Counted from the stretch's first letter, positions 48,241 to 59,940 are shown. The stretch is DNA of 64,000 nt from Carallia brachiata (GCA_021464245.1 JADCRB010000038.1:2642772-2706771), one strand, 5' to 3'. Numbers and translations: made by a program. The notes: a model not told the origin generated them from the sequence alone.

Positions 48241-51200
48241 TTAAGGCTTGGTAGCAGCCAAGGTTTTTCCAATGTCAATGACAAATCTGTATTTGACATC
48301 CCCTCTGGCCAATCGCTCCATTGCTGTGTTCACATAATCCATTGAGATGACCTCAATGTCTGCCGTTATGCCGTGTTTTGCTGCGAAATCGATCATCTCT
48401 TGCGTCTCCTTCATGCTTCCAATCGAACTCCCAGCAACCGTCTTCCTTGCTGGTTTTTATAAACTCAACTTATTAATGAATTTGCTTTATAAATTAAGAA
48501 CAGCAAAATAAACCAACGTGATCTTCATGAAATCTATACTCACCAGTGATCAAAGGAAGCACGGGTAACTCGAAGGGCTTTTCAGGTGCGCCCACTAAAA
48601 CGAGCTTTCCATGTGTTTTCAACAAGCCAAGGAGTGGCAGAATGGGATGGGGTGCAGACACTGTGTCAATGATGCCATCCATTGTGCCTGTGGCAGCCTG
48701 GAAAAAGATCATCAATGGCCAATTAGTTCTGTCTTGCCCTTCTTATTTCCATCTCTGTGCTTATAGTGCTTTGAAATAGATTAGGCTATCAGAAGAGAAA
48801 GGATGATGTTATTACCTGCAATTGGTCTTGGTCGCGGCTGATTAAAAACGAGTCAGCACCAAGATGTTTCAATGCTTCCTCCTTCTTGCTGGCAGAAGTG
48901 CTGATCACGGTCACCTTAGCCCCAAAAGCCTTTGCAAATTTGACAGCTACATGACCGAGGCCACCAAGTCCAACCACACCAACATGCTTGCCAGGTCCAG
49001 CCAATCCAAAATATTTCAGGGGACTATACACTGTAATCCCAGCACAGAGAAGAGGAGCGCCCGCGTCAAGTGGCATGTTGTCGGGAAATCGGACAATGTA
49101 GCGCTCATTAGCGATCAGGTGATCAGAGTAGCCTCCGTAAGTCATAGTTCCATCATAGTAGATAGAGTTGTAGGTGAGTATAAATTTGGGACAATAATTT
49201 TCAAGGTCATTTGTGCAATCCTCGCAAGAGTGGCATGCCCCAACCATGCATCCCACGCCCACTTTGTCGCCAACCTTAAACTTCTTCACTTTGCTTCCCA
49301 CTTCTGTCACTTCACCTACAATCTCATGCCTATTGAGCAGCGTAGAGCCAGTGCATGGTTAGTTTATTATTTTAGTAGTTGCATCAAATAAGCCAATGGC
49401 ATCTGAAAGACATAGTACCACAAGTAGTGGAACGATGAGTAGCAAAAAAAAAAAAATCTGTGAATTAACAGACTGTTGTTTAAGCATAACCATAACCTTT
49501 TATCTTCTTTCGGAAGAATTACATCTTTTACATAAATTAGTTTGGCAGTAGTACCTCAAAATGCTTCAGTTTCTTGCACCAAATTGATTCCAAACTTTTT
49601 TTTTTCCATAGTATCCAAGGGAAATAAGCCTTCTCTTTAAACAGGTAAGATCCCCAGTCACGAAAAGCGAAGCTGTCTATATTTATGCTGTTTTTGATTG
49701 AATTAAGTAAAATCTAAAATGGGATATTTATTTATATATTCAAGACACAGAATCACAATCAGAAAGCAATGAAAGAGAGGCCCAAACGTACCCAGGAACA
49801 AGAGGATACTTGGAGAAGCCGAAATCATTCTTCATGAAATGAAGATCAGTATGGCATATCCCACAATGCAGGACCTTAAACCTCACGTCCTCTTCTCCAG
49901 TAGCTCTGCAAAAATCAAGTTATCCATTCAATTGGCTAGCATGTAATAACTATCAACTTTATTTCTTGATTACGAAAAAGAAAAGTCAAGAACAGAGAAA
50001 ACAAGAAAGAAATAAAAGAAAATTAAAGATGTTAATGGGAAAAACACATGGAGAAAGAAGTGTGGGGTCAACCCCAAATAAGAAAGAATAAATAATGAAA
50101 GAAAGAGAGTGAGTGGGAGACAAAAGAGAGAGAAGATGAAGAAAAAGAGAAGAAAGAGAGAATAAAGAAAGAAGAAAAAGAAATATAAAAGAAAGAGAAG
50201 CAGTGGCTGTCGTGTGAGAGTGTGAGAGGAAGAGAGAGAAAACAAAAATAAAGAAAAACCAGAAGAGAGAGGTGGGAGCTCGGGGAAGAAGAAGATAAAG
50301 AAAAAAGGAGCCATTCCAGAAGATCCAACGGTGGATTTTGCTCCGATCGAGCCCATTTTTCAGTATGTTCATCCTGGGAACGTGCTCTACACATCCAACG
50401 GTTCAGATCTTCCATTAGTCCCTCCGGGTTCTACTGTAGTTCCACCATTTGGTGAGATTGTTCTCGTTTTCTGGTAGTATCGTCTGTGTGATGATATTGT
50501 AGAGAATTGGTGAACCAAGAATGTGTTTCTTGATGAATTTCTAGTACGTATAGGTGAACTCTGGTTGTGTACTGGAAAGACTGTACTGTGATCCCATTAC
50601 ATAGTGGAAGTTTTGCTGGACTAGCGTCCCGTGGTTTTTCTCTCCATATCGGGGAGTTTTCCACGTAAAAATTCTGGTGTCTCGATATTATTATTTTTCT
50701 GCTGATTATTACTGCTTGGTTGGTGATTGTTGGTACTGGTGAAATTAGTATCCTGTCTATTTATTAATCCGTAGGGAAAGAGGACAGATCCGGGACCGGG
50801 GCCTGTTTGGTTGCTGTGTTGATATCTGTATTATTGTGATCATATCCTTTCCCCAACAGTGGTATCAGAGCTTTGGGTTCTGTGTTTGGGATTAATTAAA
50901 TGGAAGAAGGTAGCACCAGCATGTTTAAATTGACAGCCTCCAATTATTCGATATGGAAGCCGAGGATGGAGGATATTCTCTTTTGTAGGGATTTGTATGA
51001 CCCTATAGAAGGAGATAAAGCCAAACCAACAGACAAGGATGCGAAAGAATGGGAGAGACTGAACAGAAAAACTGTCGGTATGATTCGGCAATGGATTGAT
51101 AACAGTGTGTTTCACCATGTGTCTCAGGAGACTAATGCGAAGGTCTTGTGGGATAAATTGGCCAGTTTGTATGAACGGAAGACAGCTCAGAATAAAGTCT

Positions 51201-54200
51201 TTCTTGTCAAAAGACTTGTGAATATGAGGTACCGAGATGGTAACAGTATGGCTGAGCACTTGAACAACTTCCAAGATCTGGTGAATCAGTTGACAAAAAT
51301 GGGGATCTCACTAGATGATGAATTGCAAGCCTGCATTCTTCTAGGTACATTACCTGATACCTGGGAGACATTGGTGGTAGCACTTAACAATTCAGCTCCT
51401 AATGGCAAGCTCTTGATGCTTCCAGTGAAAGAGAGTTTGTTCAATGAAGAGACCAGAAGGAAAGAGCAGGGATTCACTTCTCATTCCGAGGCACTTGTTG
51501 TAGAGAGACGGGATAATCAGAGACAAGGAAGGAGTAACAAGAAACTCCAACAATCCTGATAACCGTGACAAGTCAAGAGGCAAGTCTAAGTCTCGGAAGT
51601 CAATGAGATGCTATTATTGTGGAAAGCTCGGACATGGCATAAAGGAGTGCAGAAAATTCAAAAGAAATCAGTCAAGAGACCGAGGTGAAGAGAAGAAAGA
51701 AGATGCAAATACAGTTGCAGCTACATCTGATGGGGATGTTTCTATTGTGGTCAGTGATGAGTGTTGCATTAATTTCACATCCCAGGATTGCACTTGGGTA
51801 ATTGATTCAGCGGCTACATACCATTGCACGTCTCAGAGAGAGTTCTTCACATCTTATCATGGTGGCAGTTATGGCCATGTTAAGATGGGAAATGGGGCAG
51901 AGTGTCCAATTGTTGGCATTGGTAGTATATGCTTGGAAACAACACTGGCTGCAAGTTGATCCTTACTGATGTGAGGCATATTCCAGATGTACGACTCAAT
52001 TTGATATCCACCGGTGTTCTTGATGATGAGGGCTATGTCAGTGAATTCCGCAGTGGCAAGTGGAAGTTGAGCCGAGGTAATCTCCTGATTGCAAAAGGGA
52101 AGAAAGACTCTCTGTACAGGACAGAGGCCAAATTGTGCAAGGGGGAGTTGAATGCAATTGGTGACTCCTCAGTTGAGTTATGGCATCAGCGGCTTGGTCA
52201 CTTGAGCGAGAAGGGACTAGACATTCTCACCAAAAGGAAAGTCATTCCTTTGTCTGGTACAACCCTTAAAACTTGTGCTCATTGCTTAGCAGGCAAACAA
52301 CATAGAGTTGCATTTCAGCGATCTGTTTCACATAGGAGATCACATGTTCTTGATTTGGTTCATACTGATGTTTGCTCCATGGGTGATAGATCTCTTGGTG
52401 GTGCATTGTATTTTGTTACTTTTATTGATGATCTATTCCAGGAAGGTGTGGACTTTTCCGCTAAAGTCCAAGGATCAGGTACTTGATGTATTCCGACACT
52501 TCCATGCTAGTGTTGAGAGAGAAACAGGGCAGAAGTTGAAACTGTCAGAGCAGATAATGGTGGTGAGTACCGGGGTCCATTTGAGCAGTATTGCAGAGAA
52601 CATGGCATCAAGCTTGAGAAGACGGTTCCCAAGACTCCACAGCAGAATGGGGTAGCAGAAAGGATGAACCGGACTATAGTTGAGAGGATCAGATGCATGC
52701 TCTCTCATGCTAAACTTCCTAAATCCTTTTGGGCTGAGGCAATGAGAACTGCAGTCGACTTAATCAACCTTTCTCCTTCAGTTCCTCTTGATGGAGGTAC
52801 CCGAGAAGGTGTGGCAGGGGAAAGATGTTTCATATGATCATTTGAGAGTGTTTGGCTGCAAGGCATTTGTTCACATTCCGAAAGATGAGAGGTCTAAGCT
52901 TGATGGGAAGTCAAAGCAGTGTATCTTCCTGGGTTATGGGCATGAGGAATTTGGCTACAGGCTATGGGATCCAGTGGACAAGAAAGTTGTCAGAAGCAGA
53001 GATGTGGTATTCATTGAAGATGAGTTCTCTGGGGATCCTGAAAAGGCTCAGAATGCACAGTCAGAGATCAGAGACATTATTAATGCCAAGGGGAAACAAC
53101 CTTCCACCACCCATGATGCACGTGAGGTAGATGCTCAAGAGGCAGATGATGCTACACCCGATGCATCTACACTGGTGATCATGATGTTGAAGATGTGCAA
53201 CCAGTACAGATTCCACAGGCACCAGCAGTGGCACCGCAGGAAGTGAGGAGATCTTCCAGGCCACGTGTACCTTCGTGAAGTATTCTCCTACTGAGTTTTT
53301 GTTGCTTACAGATGGGGGAGAGCCTGATAGTTATGAAGAAGCCCTCTGGTGAGCATAAAAGAGAGTGGTTGAAAGCCATGCAAGAAGAGATGAGTTCCTT
53401 GCATGAGAATCACACATTTGACTTGGTGAAGCTGCCTAAAGGCAAGAGAGCACTCAAAAAAATGGGTGTTCAAGCTGAAGACAGTTGAAAGCAGTTCGCA
53501 ACCAAGGTACAAGGCAAGATTGGTTGTGAAGGGCTTTGAGCAGAAGAAAGGCATTGATTTTGAAGAGATCTTCTCTCCAGTGGTCAAGATGTCTTCGATC
53601 CGGGTTGTCCTCGGTTTAGCAGCCAAGCTAAATTTAGAGATTGAACAGCTCGATGTGAAGACTGCATTTCTCCATGGTGACTTAGAAGAGGAGATCTACA
53701 TGGAACAACCTGAGGGTTTTCTAGCTAAGGGAAAAGAGCAGCTAGTGTGCAGGTTGAAGAAAAGTCTCTATGGGCTCAAGCAGGCACCCAGACAATGGTA
53801 CAAGAAGTTTGATTCCTTCATGGAAGATCATGGCTATAGTAAGACTACTTCTGACCATTGTGTGTTTGTGAAAAGATTTCCTGATGATGATTTTATTATT
53901 CTCCTGCTGTATGTGGATGATATGTTGATTCTTGGTCGTGACACCAAGAAGATTGCTAGCTTGAAAGGAGAGTTGAGCAAGTCTTTTGCCATGAAAGATT
54001 TGGGACCGGCAAAACAGATTCTTGGTATGAGAATCATTCGGGACAGGAAGAATGAGCTTTGGTTATCTCAGGAGAGATATATCGAAAAGGTCCTTGAAAA
54101 GTTCAACATGAGCAAGGCAAAACCGGTTAGTACTCCACTCGCAGGTCACTTCAAACTAAGTGTGAGACAGTGTCCTAAAGTATTGAGGAAGAGGAAGAGA

Positions 54201-55842
54201 TGAAGATTCCTTATGCATCCGCCGTGGGTAGTTGATGTATGCCATGGTGTGCACGAGGCCGGATATTGCTCATGCAGTTGGCGTTGTTAGTCGGTTTCTT
54301 TCCAACCCCGGGAAAGAGCATTGGTCAGCTGTTAAATGGATACTCAGGTATCTCAGAGGCACCTCCAGATTCTGTTTATGTTTTGGTGATAGTGATCCTG
54401 TATTGGATGGATATACAGATGCAGATATGGCAGGTGACATTGATTCCAGGAAGTCCACTTCCGGATATTTGATGACTTTTTCAGGGGGAGCTGTGTCATG
54501 GCAATCCAAATTGCAAAAGTGTGTTGCATTGTCCACTACTGAAGCAGAGTACATAGCGGCAACAGAAGCCAGCAAAGAGCTGCTATGGTTGAAAAAGTTC
54601 CTACAGGAACTTGGTTTTGAGCAGGAGGAGTATACTCTCTATTGTGACAGTCAGAGTGCCATTCACCTTTCTAAGAACCCTGCATTTCACTCGAGATCCA
54701 AACATGTTGATGTGAGATATCATTGGATTCGAGATGCCTTGGAGATGAAGCAATTCAACCTTGAGAAGATCCATACTGACGAATGGTTCAGATATGATGA
54801 CTAAAGCTTTGTCTACCGAGAAGTTTTCTTACTGCAGGAAGACGGCAGGTATGACCCAACTCCCTATTTGGGCTTGAGGGGGAGAATTGTGGGGTCAACC
54901 CCAAATAAGAAAGAATAAATAATGAAAGAAAGAGAGTGAGTGGGAGACAAAAGGGAGAGAAGATGAAGAAAAAGAGAGGAAAGAGAGAATAAAGAAAGAA
55001 GAAAAAGAAATATAAAAGAAAGAGAAGCAGTGGCTGTCGTGTGAGAGTGTGAGAGGAAGAGAGAGAAAACAAAAATAAAGAAAAACCAGAAGAGAGAGGT
55101 GGGAGCTCGGGGAAGAAGAAGATAAAGAAAAAAGGAGCCATTCCAGAAGATCCAACGGTGGATTTTGCTCCGATCGAGCCCATTTTTCAGTATGTTCATC
55201 CTGGGAACGTGCTCTACACATCCAACGGTTCAGATCTTCCATTAGTCCCTCCGGGTTCTACTGTAGTTCCACCATTTGGTGAGATTGTTCTCGTTTTCTG
55301 GTAGCATATCGTCTGTGTGATGATATTGTAGAGAATTGGTGAACCAAGAATGTGTTTCTTGATGAATTTCTAGTACGTATAGGTGAACTCTGGTTGTGTA
55401 CTGGAAAGACTGTACTGTGATCCCATTACTTAGTGGAAGTTTTGCTGGACTAGCGTCCCGTGGTTTTTCTCTCCATATCGGGGAGTTTTCCACGTAAAAA
55501 TTCTGGTGTCTCGATATTATTATTTTTCTGCTGATTATTACTGCTTGGTTGGTGATTGTTGGTACTAGTGAAATTAGTATCCTGTTTATTTATTAATCCG
55601 TAGGGAAAGAGGACAGATCCGGGACCGGGGCCTGTTTGGTTGCTGTGTTGATATCTGTTATTATTGTGATTATATCCTTTCCCCAACAAGAAGGACATTG
55701 ATTTCTGTATATATATATATATAGAGGGAAATATGAAGAGTGACCTTCTGGAGAAGTTGAAGGGCGAAAGATGGCCAGATGGGTCTCTTGCCGCCCACCC
55801 AAAGGCCTTCACTGGATGCTCCGTTTCCGCTGATTTTGCCAT
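48241..55842 (-). CDS. Cinnamyl-alcohol/mannitol dehydrogenase-like zinc alcohol dehydrogenase
   Basis: Five exons on the minus strand: 55842-55745, 49905-49792, 49329-48816, 48697-48544 and 48449-48241. Phases join without error to give 362 residues, the family's usual length. Catalytic-zinc ligands are C47 (HCGICHTD), H72/E73 (GHEIVG) and C166. Structural-zinc cysteines are 103, 106, 109 and 117. The NADP-binding loop is GLGGLG 191-196 and is followed by [11 protein letters not shown]. The family reduces cinnamaldehyde-type aldehydes with NADPH in the cytosol (lignin or defence phenylpropanoids). This subgroup is often labelled probable mannitol dehydrogenase, and its substrate cannot be read from sequence. 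Intron 1 is about 5.8 kb because it holds a whole plus-strand copia element; without it the intron would be about 200 bp. Coding parts and splice sites are intact, so the gene may still work if the long intron is spliced. Confidence 0.92.
50061..50858 (+). repeat. 5' LTR of the Tnt1-like element
   Basis: Begins TGTGGGGTCAACCCC and ends CCTTTCCCCAACA. Its first 220 bp or so are almost purely purine (GAAAGA-type runs), then a mixed region follows. It would carry the element's promoter; no TATA box was fixed. Confidence 0.95.
50860..50871 (+). other. Primer-binding site (initiator Met-tRNA type)
   Basis: TGGTATCAGAGC follows the LTR after one base. It is the standard plant copia primer site, complementary to the initiator methionine tRNA. 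Confidence 0.95.
50900..54864 (+). pseudogene. gag-pol of the Tnt1-like element, broken only by one-base shifts
   Basis: Gag 50900-51559 begins [20 protein letters not shown]. The zinc knuckle [14 protein letters not shown] follows at about 51609, then the protease ([11 protein letters not shown]), the pre-integrase ([17 protein letters not shown]) and an integrase core split across frames. RT is at 53466-54203 with [18 protein letters not shown] and the catalytic YVDDM. RNase H is at 54232-54804, with TDADMAGD and [12 protein letters not shown]. About a dozen single-base shifts (for example near 51547, 51945, 52433, 52537, 52785, 53277, 53460, 54180, 54231 and 54795) break the polyprotein. 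I saw no substitution-type stop within the conserved blocks. As written it cannot make a full polyprotein. Confidence 0.85.
54876..54887 (+). other. Polypurine tract of the Tnt1-like element
   Basis: GAGGGGGAGAAT immediately precedes the 3' LTR, where plus-strand DNA synthesis would be primed. Confidence 0.85.
54888..55688 (+). repeat. 3' LTR of the Tnt1-like element
   Basis: Same ends as the 5' LTR (TGTGGGG...CCCCAACA). It differs at sites such as GGTAGCATATCG against GGTAGTATCG and TTACTTAGTGG against TTACATAGTGG. Confidence 0.95.
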
Positions 55843-55873
55843 TCTTCTCGTCCGTCGGAATTCAGATGGACAA

Positions 55874-55928
55874 ACAGAGAGAGAGAGAGACAGAGAGAAA
55901 GAGAGAATAAGGGAGAGGAAGGGAGGGA
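55874..55928. repeat. GA/CT-rich microsatellite in the CAD leader
   Basis: GAGAGAGAGAGACAGAGAGA followed by more GA-rich sequence, 30-90 bp upstream of the CAD ATG. On the gene's strand it is a CT-rich leader, a common feature of plant 5' UTRs. Confidence 0.75.
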
Positions 55929-56197
55929 GATTATAGACAGAATGGAAGAGAATGGAAATGATAGTGGAGTGTATGTATAGGAACATAAAGAATGGTAAGG
56001 AACGTAAGGGAAGAGAGAAAGAACGAAAGGAGAGATAGTGATACTTATGATTGATTTTTTAATTTAAAATAAAATAATTCATGTGTTAAAAAAATTAATG
56101 TGTAAGAGATATAAGAATTAAAAATAGTTATTTTTATATTATATTAAAAAAATTTATAAAAATTTTATATAATATTTATATTTTAAAATAATACATA

Positions 56198-56236
<39 letters not shown>

Positions 56237-56340
56237 AATCTCATTCCATGTGAGTCAGTGCACTGCTCGATGCACCGGCCCGGTGGACATAGTTAAACCC
56301 GACATAAAATTACATAAAAATTATTGTAGGGTTTGGTTGG
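55929..56340. other. Upstream of CAD; AT microsatellite
   Basis: Presumed CAD promoter (on the minus strand), then AT-rich DNA with an (AT)n run at about 56203-56232. No gene. Confidence 0.5.
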
Positions 56341-56520
56341 GCAGGCAGCCGTTGACTGTCTCTTGGGGTTCATCCAAAAATGACATCACTGCTGATCTAA
56401 GAAACAAAGATGGCTTCTTGTTGGTCGGTTCGTCGCTGGTTGAATTGACATCACTGCTGAATTAACAATCTTCTTGCTAAAAAGACTAAAAAAAAAAAGA
56501 ACTAATAATCTTCAATTTCA
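56341..56520. repeat. Local duplication, copy A (uninterrupted)
   Basis: Contains GGCAGCCGTTGACTGTCTCT, TCCAAAAATGACATCACTGC, GTTGAATTGACATCACT and AACTAATAATCTTCAATTTC. The same blocks in the same order occur from 56768, where a LINE splits them at the point matching CTTCTTGTTGGTCGG here. Confidence 0.8.
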
Positions 56521-56767
56521 TTTATTTGTTTGCGCCCCAAAAAAATTATTAGTCTACTACCAACTTATCATAGGGAGACAATTTTATCCCTTGTAGTGAG
56601 GGAAAAAAGAACTGTATCCCCAACGCTGTTTATTTTTCACATTTTCTTATTACCCACAAACGTTCCCCCAAAATCAGTCATACATACACCACTAACATTG
56701 CCACTTCCCGCATCTTTTAAAAGTTTCCTTTGTTTGTGACTGTGATCTTGGAGGGAAAGCCGTTGCC

Positions 56768-57715
56768 CATGCAGCAGCCAGCCGTGGACTGTTTCTTGGG
56801 GTTCAATCCAAAAATGACATCATTGTTCATCTAAGGAAAAGAAGATAGCTTGTTTGATGGTTTTTTTTTTTTTTTGACCTAAAAGGAAAGATGCATTAAA
56901 CAGTAACTTAGATACATTACTTAGGAGCCCAAGGCCCCAGAATATAGAAAAAAAGCACAAATACATGCAGCAGAAAATAAAGGCCCGAACCCACAAAAAG
57001 ATACTAGCCCAACAAGAGAAGCTCAAGCACTCCAACAAACAACTTGAGACGCGAGTAATAACCTAACCCGGATAGGCCCAAAGACCTACAGCTAACCCTA
57101 AATACGGTGGCGGTGATTAGGCATCAACCTAATGCTGGGGAGGAAAAGGCTTTGGCACCATCACAGTCGACCACTGGAGAAGTACCCATCAAAAGACAGT
57201 ACCCTAGCTGCCATAGCATCTCACCGAAGGAGCCAAACACACAGATCATCACCGCAGCAACAAGGAGCATACAAGCAACACCGCCATCAAAACCTACTAA
57301 GAACTAGAAGGAGTGCTCAAAAATTGAAACCGAAATGGCCATCGACGCACGAACTGTACACGGGCCATCGACCATCAAAAAGACAGGTCTCCCCACCCCC
57401 ACACCCAACCCCAGGGGAGGCGGAGGGGCGAGGGAACCTAGCAGGAAAAGCCCGACGAAACTACAGCAAGCGCCCAAACACCAACACCACTAGATCAACC
57501 AAAAACAAACCCCAAACCCTAACAAACAACACACCCAAGACGAAGACAAGCCCACGGAGGCAGAGGGGCTTGTTTGTTGGTTGGTTTATGTTTGATTTGT
57601 TAATTAAATTGACATCACTTGTTGAATTGACATCGCTATGCAGAATTGACATCGCTACGAAACTAATAATCTTCACTTTTCCCTTAAGAAAAATATCTTC
57701 AATTTAATTCATCAA
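56768..57715. repeat. Local duplication, copy A', split by a LINE insertion
   Basis: 56768-56862 matches the left half of copy A (CAGCCGTGGACTGTTTCTTG and TCCAAAAATGACATCATTG). 57583-57715 matches its right half (GTTGAATTGACATCGCT and AACTAATAATCTTCAC), with a short extra repeat of the GAATTGACATC motif. Confidence 0.8.
56863..57567 (-). mobile_element. 5'-truncated LINE with poly-A and target duplication
   Basis: A T-run at 56859-56875 (poly-A on the minus strand) opens a 0.7-kb insert. It is flanked by GCTTGTTTGATGGTT (56848-56862) and GCTTGTTTGTTGGTT (57568-57582), a 15-bp target duplication with one change. The GC-rich interior codes for no recognised domain and looks like the 3' untranslated part of a LINE. 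The duplicated host sequence continues on each side, confirming the boundaries. Confidence 0.8.
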
Positions 57716-57974
57716 TTTCCCTATAAAACTTAAATTTAGATAATAATAAAGTAGTTACATAATTTATTTTACGGTAATTAATAATTTACTTATTTTTTTT
57801 AAAAAATTTCAATCATATAACAAATTATTATTATTTTATTATTATTTAAATATTATTAATTAGTATTTTTTTCACGTTTATTTGTTTTGTACCCAAAATG
57901 TTATTAATGCACTACTAAATTTCAGTTTCCACTCACCAGGTCTCTTTTTTATTCGTAGTGACTATCATTTCAAA
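57716..57974. other. AT-rich intergenic DNA
   Basis: No gene or delimited repeat seen. Confidence 0.4.
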
Positions 57975-58545
57975 TGAAAATGCTTTTGAGTCAAGTTAAT
58001 TTTAAGTTATTTTGAGTTGAGTCGTTTCGAATTTGAGTTATAGAATGTCATCATTTTTTATGGCATATTGGCATAATATTTTTTATAAAAAAAAATTTGA
58101 AAATTTAAAAAATTCGAAAGTTTTGTAAAGAAAAATTATTAAAATCAAAGAAAATCATAGAATTAAAAATAATTCAAGAAACTTTTTAAAAAAAAATGTA
58201 AAAACTCAAAATAAAATTTGAAAATTCATAAAAAATTTCAAAATATTATTTAAAAATTTATTATTAATAGTTATGTTGAAAATAGTAGAATACATGCTTT
58301 TTGTAATATAAAATATATGATTTAAATGTTATAATCTTTTTATTTTATTTTTTTGTTCTATCAAGAAAAAAAAATTTGGGTCCTATAGGTTGAGTTTAGG
58401 TTGGACCCTAAATTTTGAATCATTTCGGATTCAAGTTATTTTCGGGTCGAGTCCTTTTCCGATCGAGTATAGGTAATGTTTTTTCGGATGGATTTAGATC
58501 AACTCACCACATCGGATCAAATTTTAATACTTTTAACTAAGAGTA
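57975..58545. repeat. Diverged second copy of the 46641 MITE
   Basis: Shares, in order, ATTTTGAGTTGAGTCGTTTCG-like motifs, ATCATTTTTTATGGC, AAAATAGTAGAATACATGCT, TTATTTTTTTGTTCT, the GGGTC...TTGAGTT blocks and the end GATCAAATTTTAATACTTTTAA. The left end is degraded and no target duplication is visible. Confidence 0.65.
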
Positions 58546-58987
58546 TCATGTTTGTTTATTAAATAAATAAATAACCTACTATAAAGCCCGCACCAAATAG
58601 CAACCATCTAATCTCTTGGCTGGAGTCAAGGATTTTCCATTTCTTATGATAAATAAACAAAAGAAAAAAAAAGAGTTATGTACGTCTGAAATTATTTTGA
58701 GTTAATATAAAAAAATCATCATCTTTACATCATATAATAAATTTATCACATTTTTAAAAAAATAATAAATTTAACATAATTAAATTTTTTTGTAATAAAT
58801 TTAGCATGTCGTCAATTAACACTATTGTTAGTATATATACACACGTGACACGTTTATGCGCAAATAATTGATCACGTGATGTGTTACATGTCATTTTAAT
58901 TTAAATAAATAAAAAATAAAAAATATTTAAAAATTTCTAAAAATTTTCTCTTTCCTCTCTCTCTCTCTCCCCAACTCTTCATCTATT
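58546..58987. other. AT-rich intergenic DNA
   Basis: Includes a short CT-repeat at about 58953-58970. No gene. Confidence 0.4.
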
Positions 58988-59940
58988 CAATGTTATTAGA
59001 ATCAAACCGGACCGACCGGTTTGACCAGAAGAACCTGGAACCGGCCTATTGTCCAGTTCGGTTCATCGCTAGAAACCGAATTACTTGAGAACTGGCCAAG
59101 AATGGGTGAACCGGACCAGTTTAGCCGAAAATTGGTGAATCAATCCTAATTCATCCGGTTTAATTAGTTGGTTTATAAGGTAGAACATCTCATTAATTGC
59201 TAAAAAATCTAAAAAGAAATGGAAGCTTGGAGGATCGAATTTTAAACTTTAAGGTTGACTAAAGAGGTTATCAACAACTATTCCACCAATTGCTCTTAAT
59301 ACAAAATAGGTAAATTAGATAATATATAGATGTATATACATACATACATACATCATACTTTCTCAAAAGAAAAAATATATATTTTGTAATCTTTTTCTTT
59401 TTTTTTTCAAAAATTATGTTATAAAAAAATAAATAACTTTTTGACTTAAAAAATGAAAATAATTTTTTTTTCTCTTTTCACACAAAAGGTACTTTAAAAT
59501 AAAAATATATAATTGTAATATACTTTATAATTATGTTTATAATATTATTAAATATTAAATTATAAATTGCATGTGATTAAATATAGTGTATAGTATTTGA
59601 TTCAAAACTCGTTAACACTATGGTCAGACGTGAGGGAGGCCCATTCAGTCCCATTGGTGCTTGGATGATGAGTCTTCTTTATGAGGGAAGCTGAACGAGG
59701 ACGAAAGGGTAACCTTCGATTTCGGCCCAAAAATTCAATAACCTACTTACCTGGTGATATGATATTAAATTTTTATATATTATTACATTTTATATTAAAT
59801 TTTTTTATACATTAATATTAAACACCAGTTTACCGGTTTAATTACGGTTAAACTAGTTGAAACGATTGAACCTTAAAATATATAATATCACATTTTATAT
59901 CAAATTTATTCGGTGATCGGTTTAGTTCTTAAAACCTTAG
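58988..59940. repeat. CCGGTT-family TIR element, long copy
   Basis: Starts CAATGTTATTAGAATCAAACCGG and ends GGTTTAGTTCTTAAAACCTTAG, near inverted copies of each other and of the ends at 8496. Just inside the left end is CCGGACCGACCGGTTTGACC. The middle holds an inverted tRNA-like block (about 59222-59305) and an ATAC microsatellite (about 59335-59355). Confidence 0.6.

Larger units (their letters stand above)
50061..55688 (+). mobile_element. Tnt1-like Ty1/copia retrotransposon inside CAD intron 1
   Basis: Complete structure: 5' LTR 50061-50858, primer site 50860-50871, gag-pol region from 50900, polypurine tract about 54876-54887 and 3' LTR 54888-55688. Both flanks are AGAAG (50056-50060 and 55689-55693), the 5-bp target duplication expected of copia integrases. 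The LTRs differ at only about ten places by eye (798 against 801 bp), so the insertion is young. Domain order (gag, protease, integrase, RT, RNase H) and motifs match the Tnt1/Tork type. It lies opposite in strand to the CAD gene. Confidence 0.95.

Noticed and set aside
49970..50415. Three overlapping minus-strand frames of 115-128 codons rich in Ser, Phe and Leu (also at 54788-55242)
   Set aside because: They are the complement of the purine-rich LTR tract and occur identically in both LTRs. Their composition is low-complexity and no domain is present.
55450..55986. 178-codon minus-strand frame continuous through CAD exon 1 into the LTR
   Set aside because: Only its middle 33 codons (from [10 protein letters not shown]) are CAD. 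The donor after FNFSRR joins in phase to exon 2 at 49905, and the rest is leader and LTR sequence.
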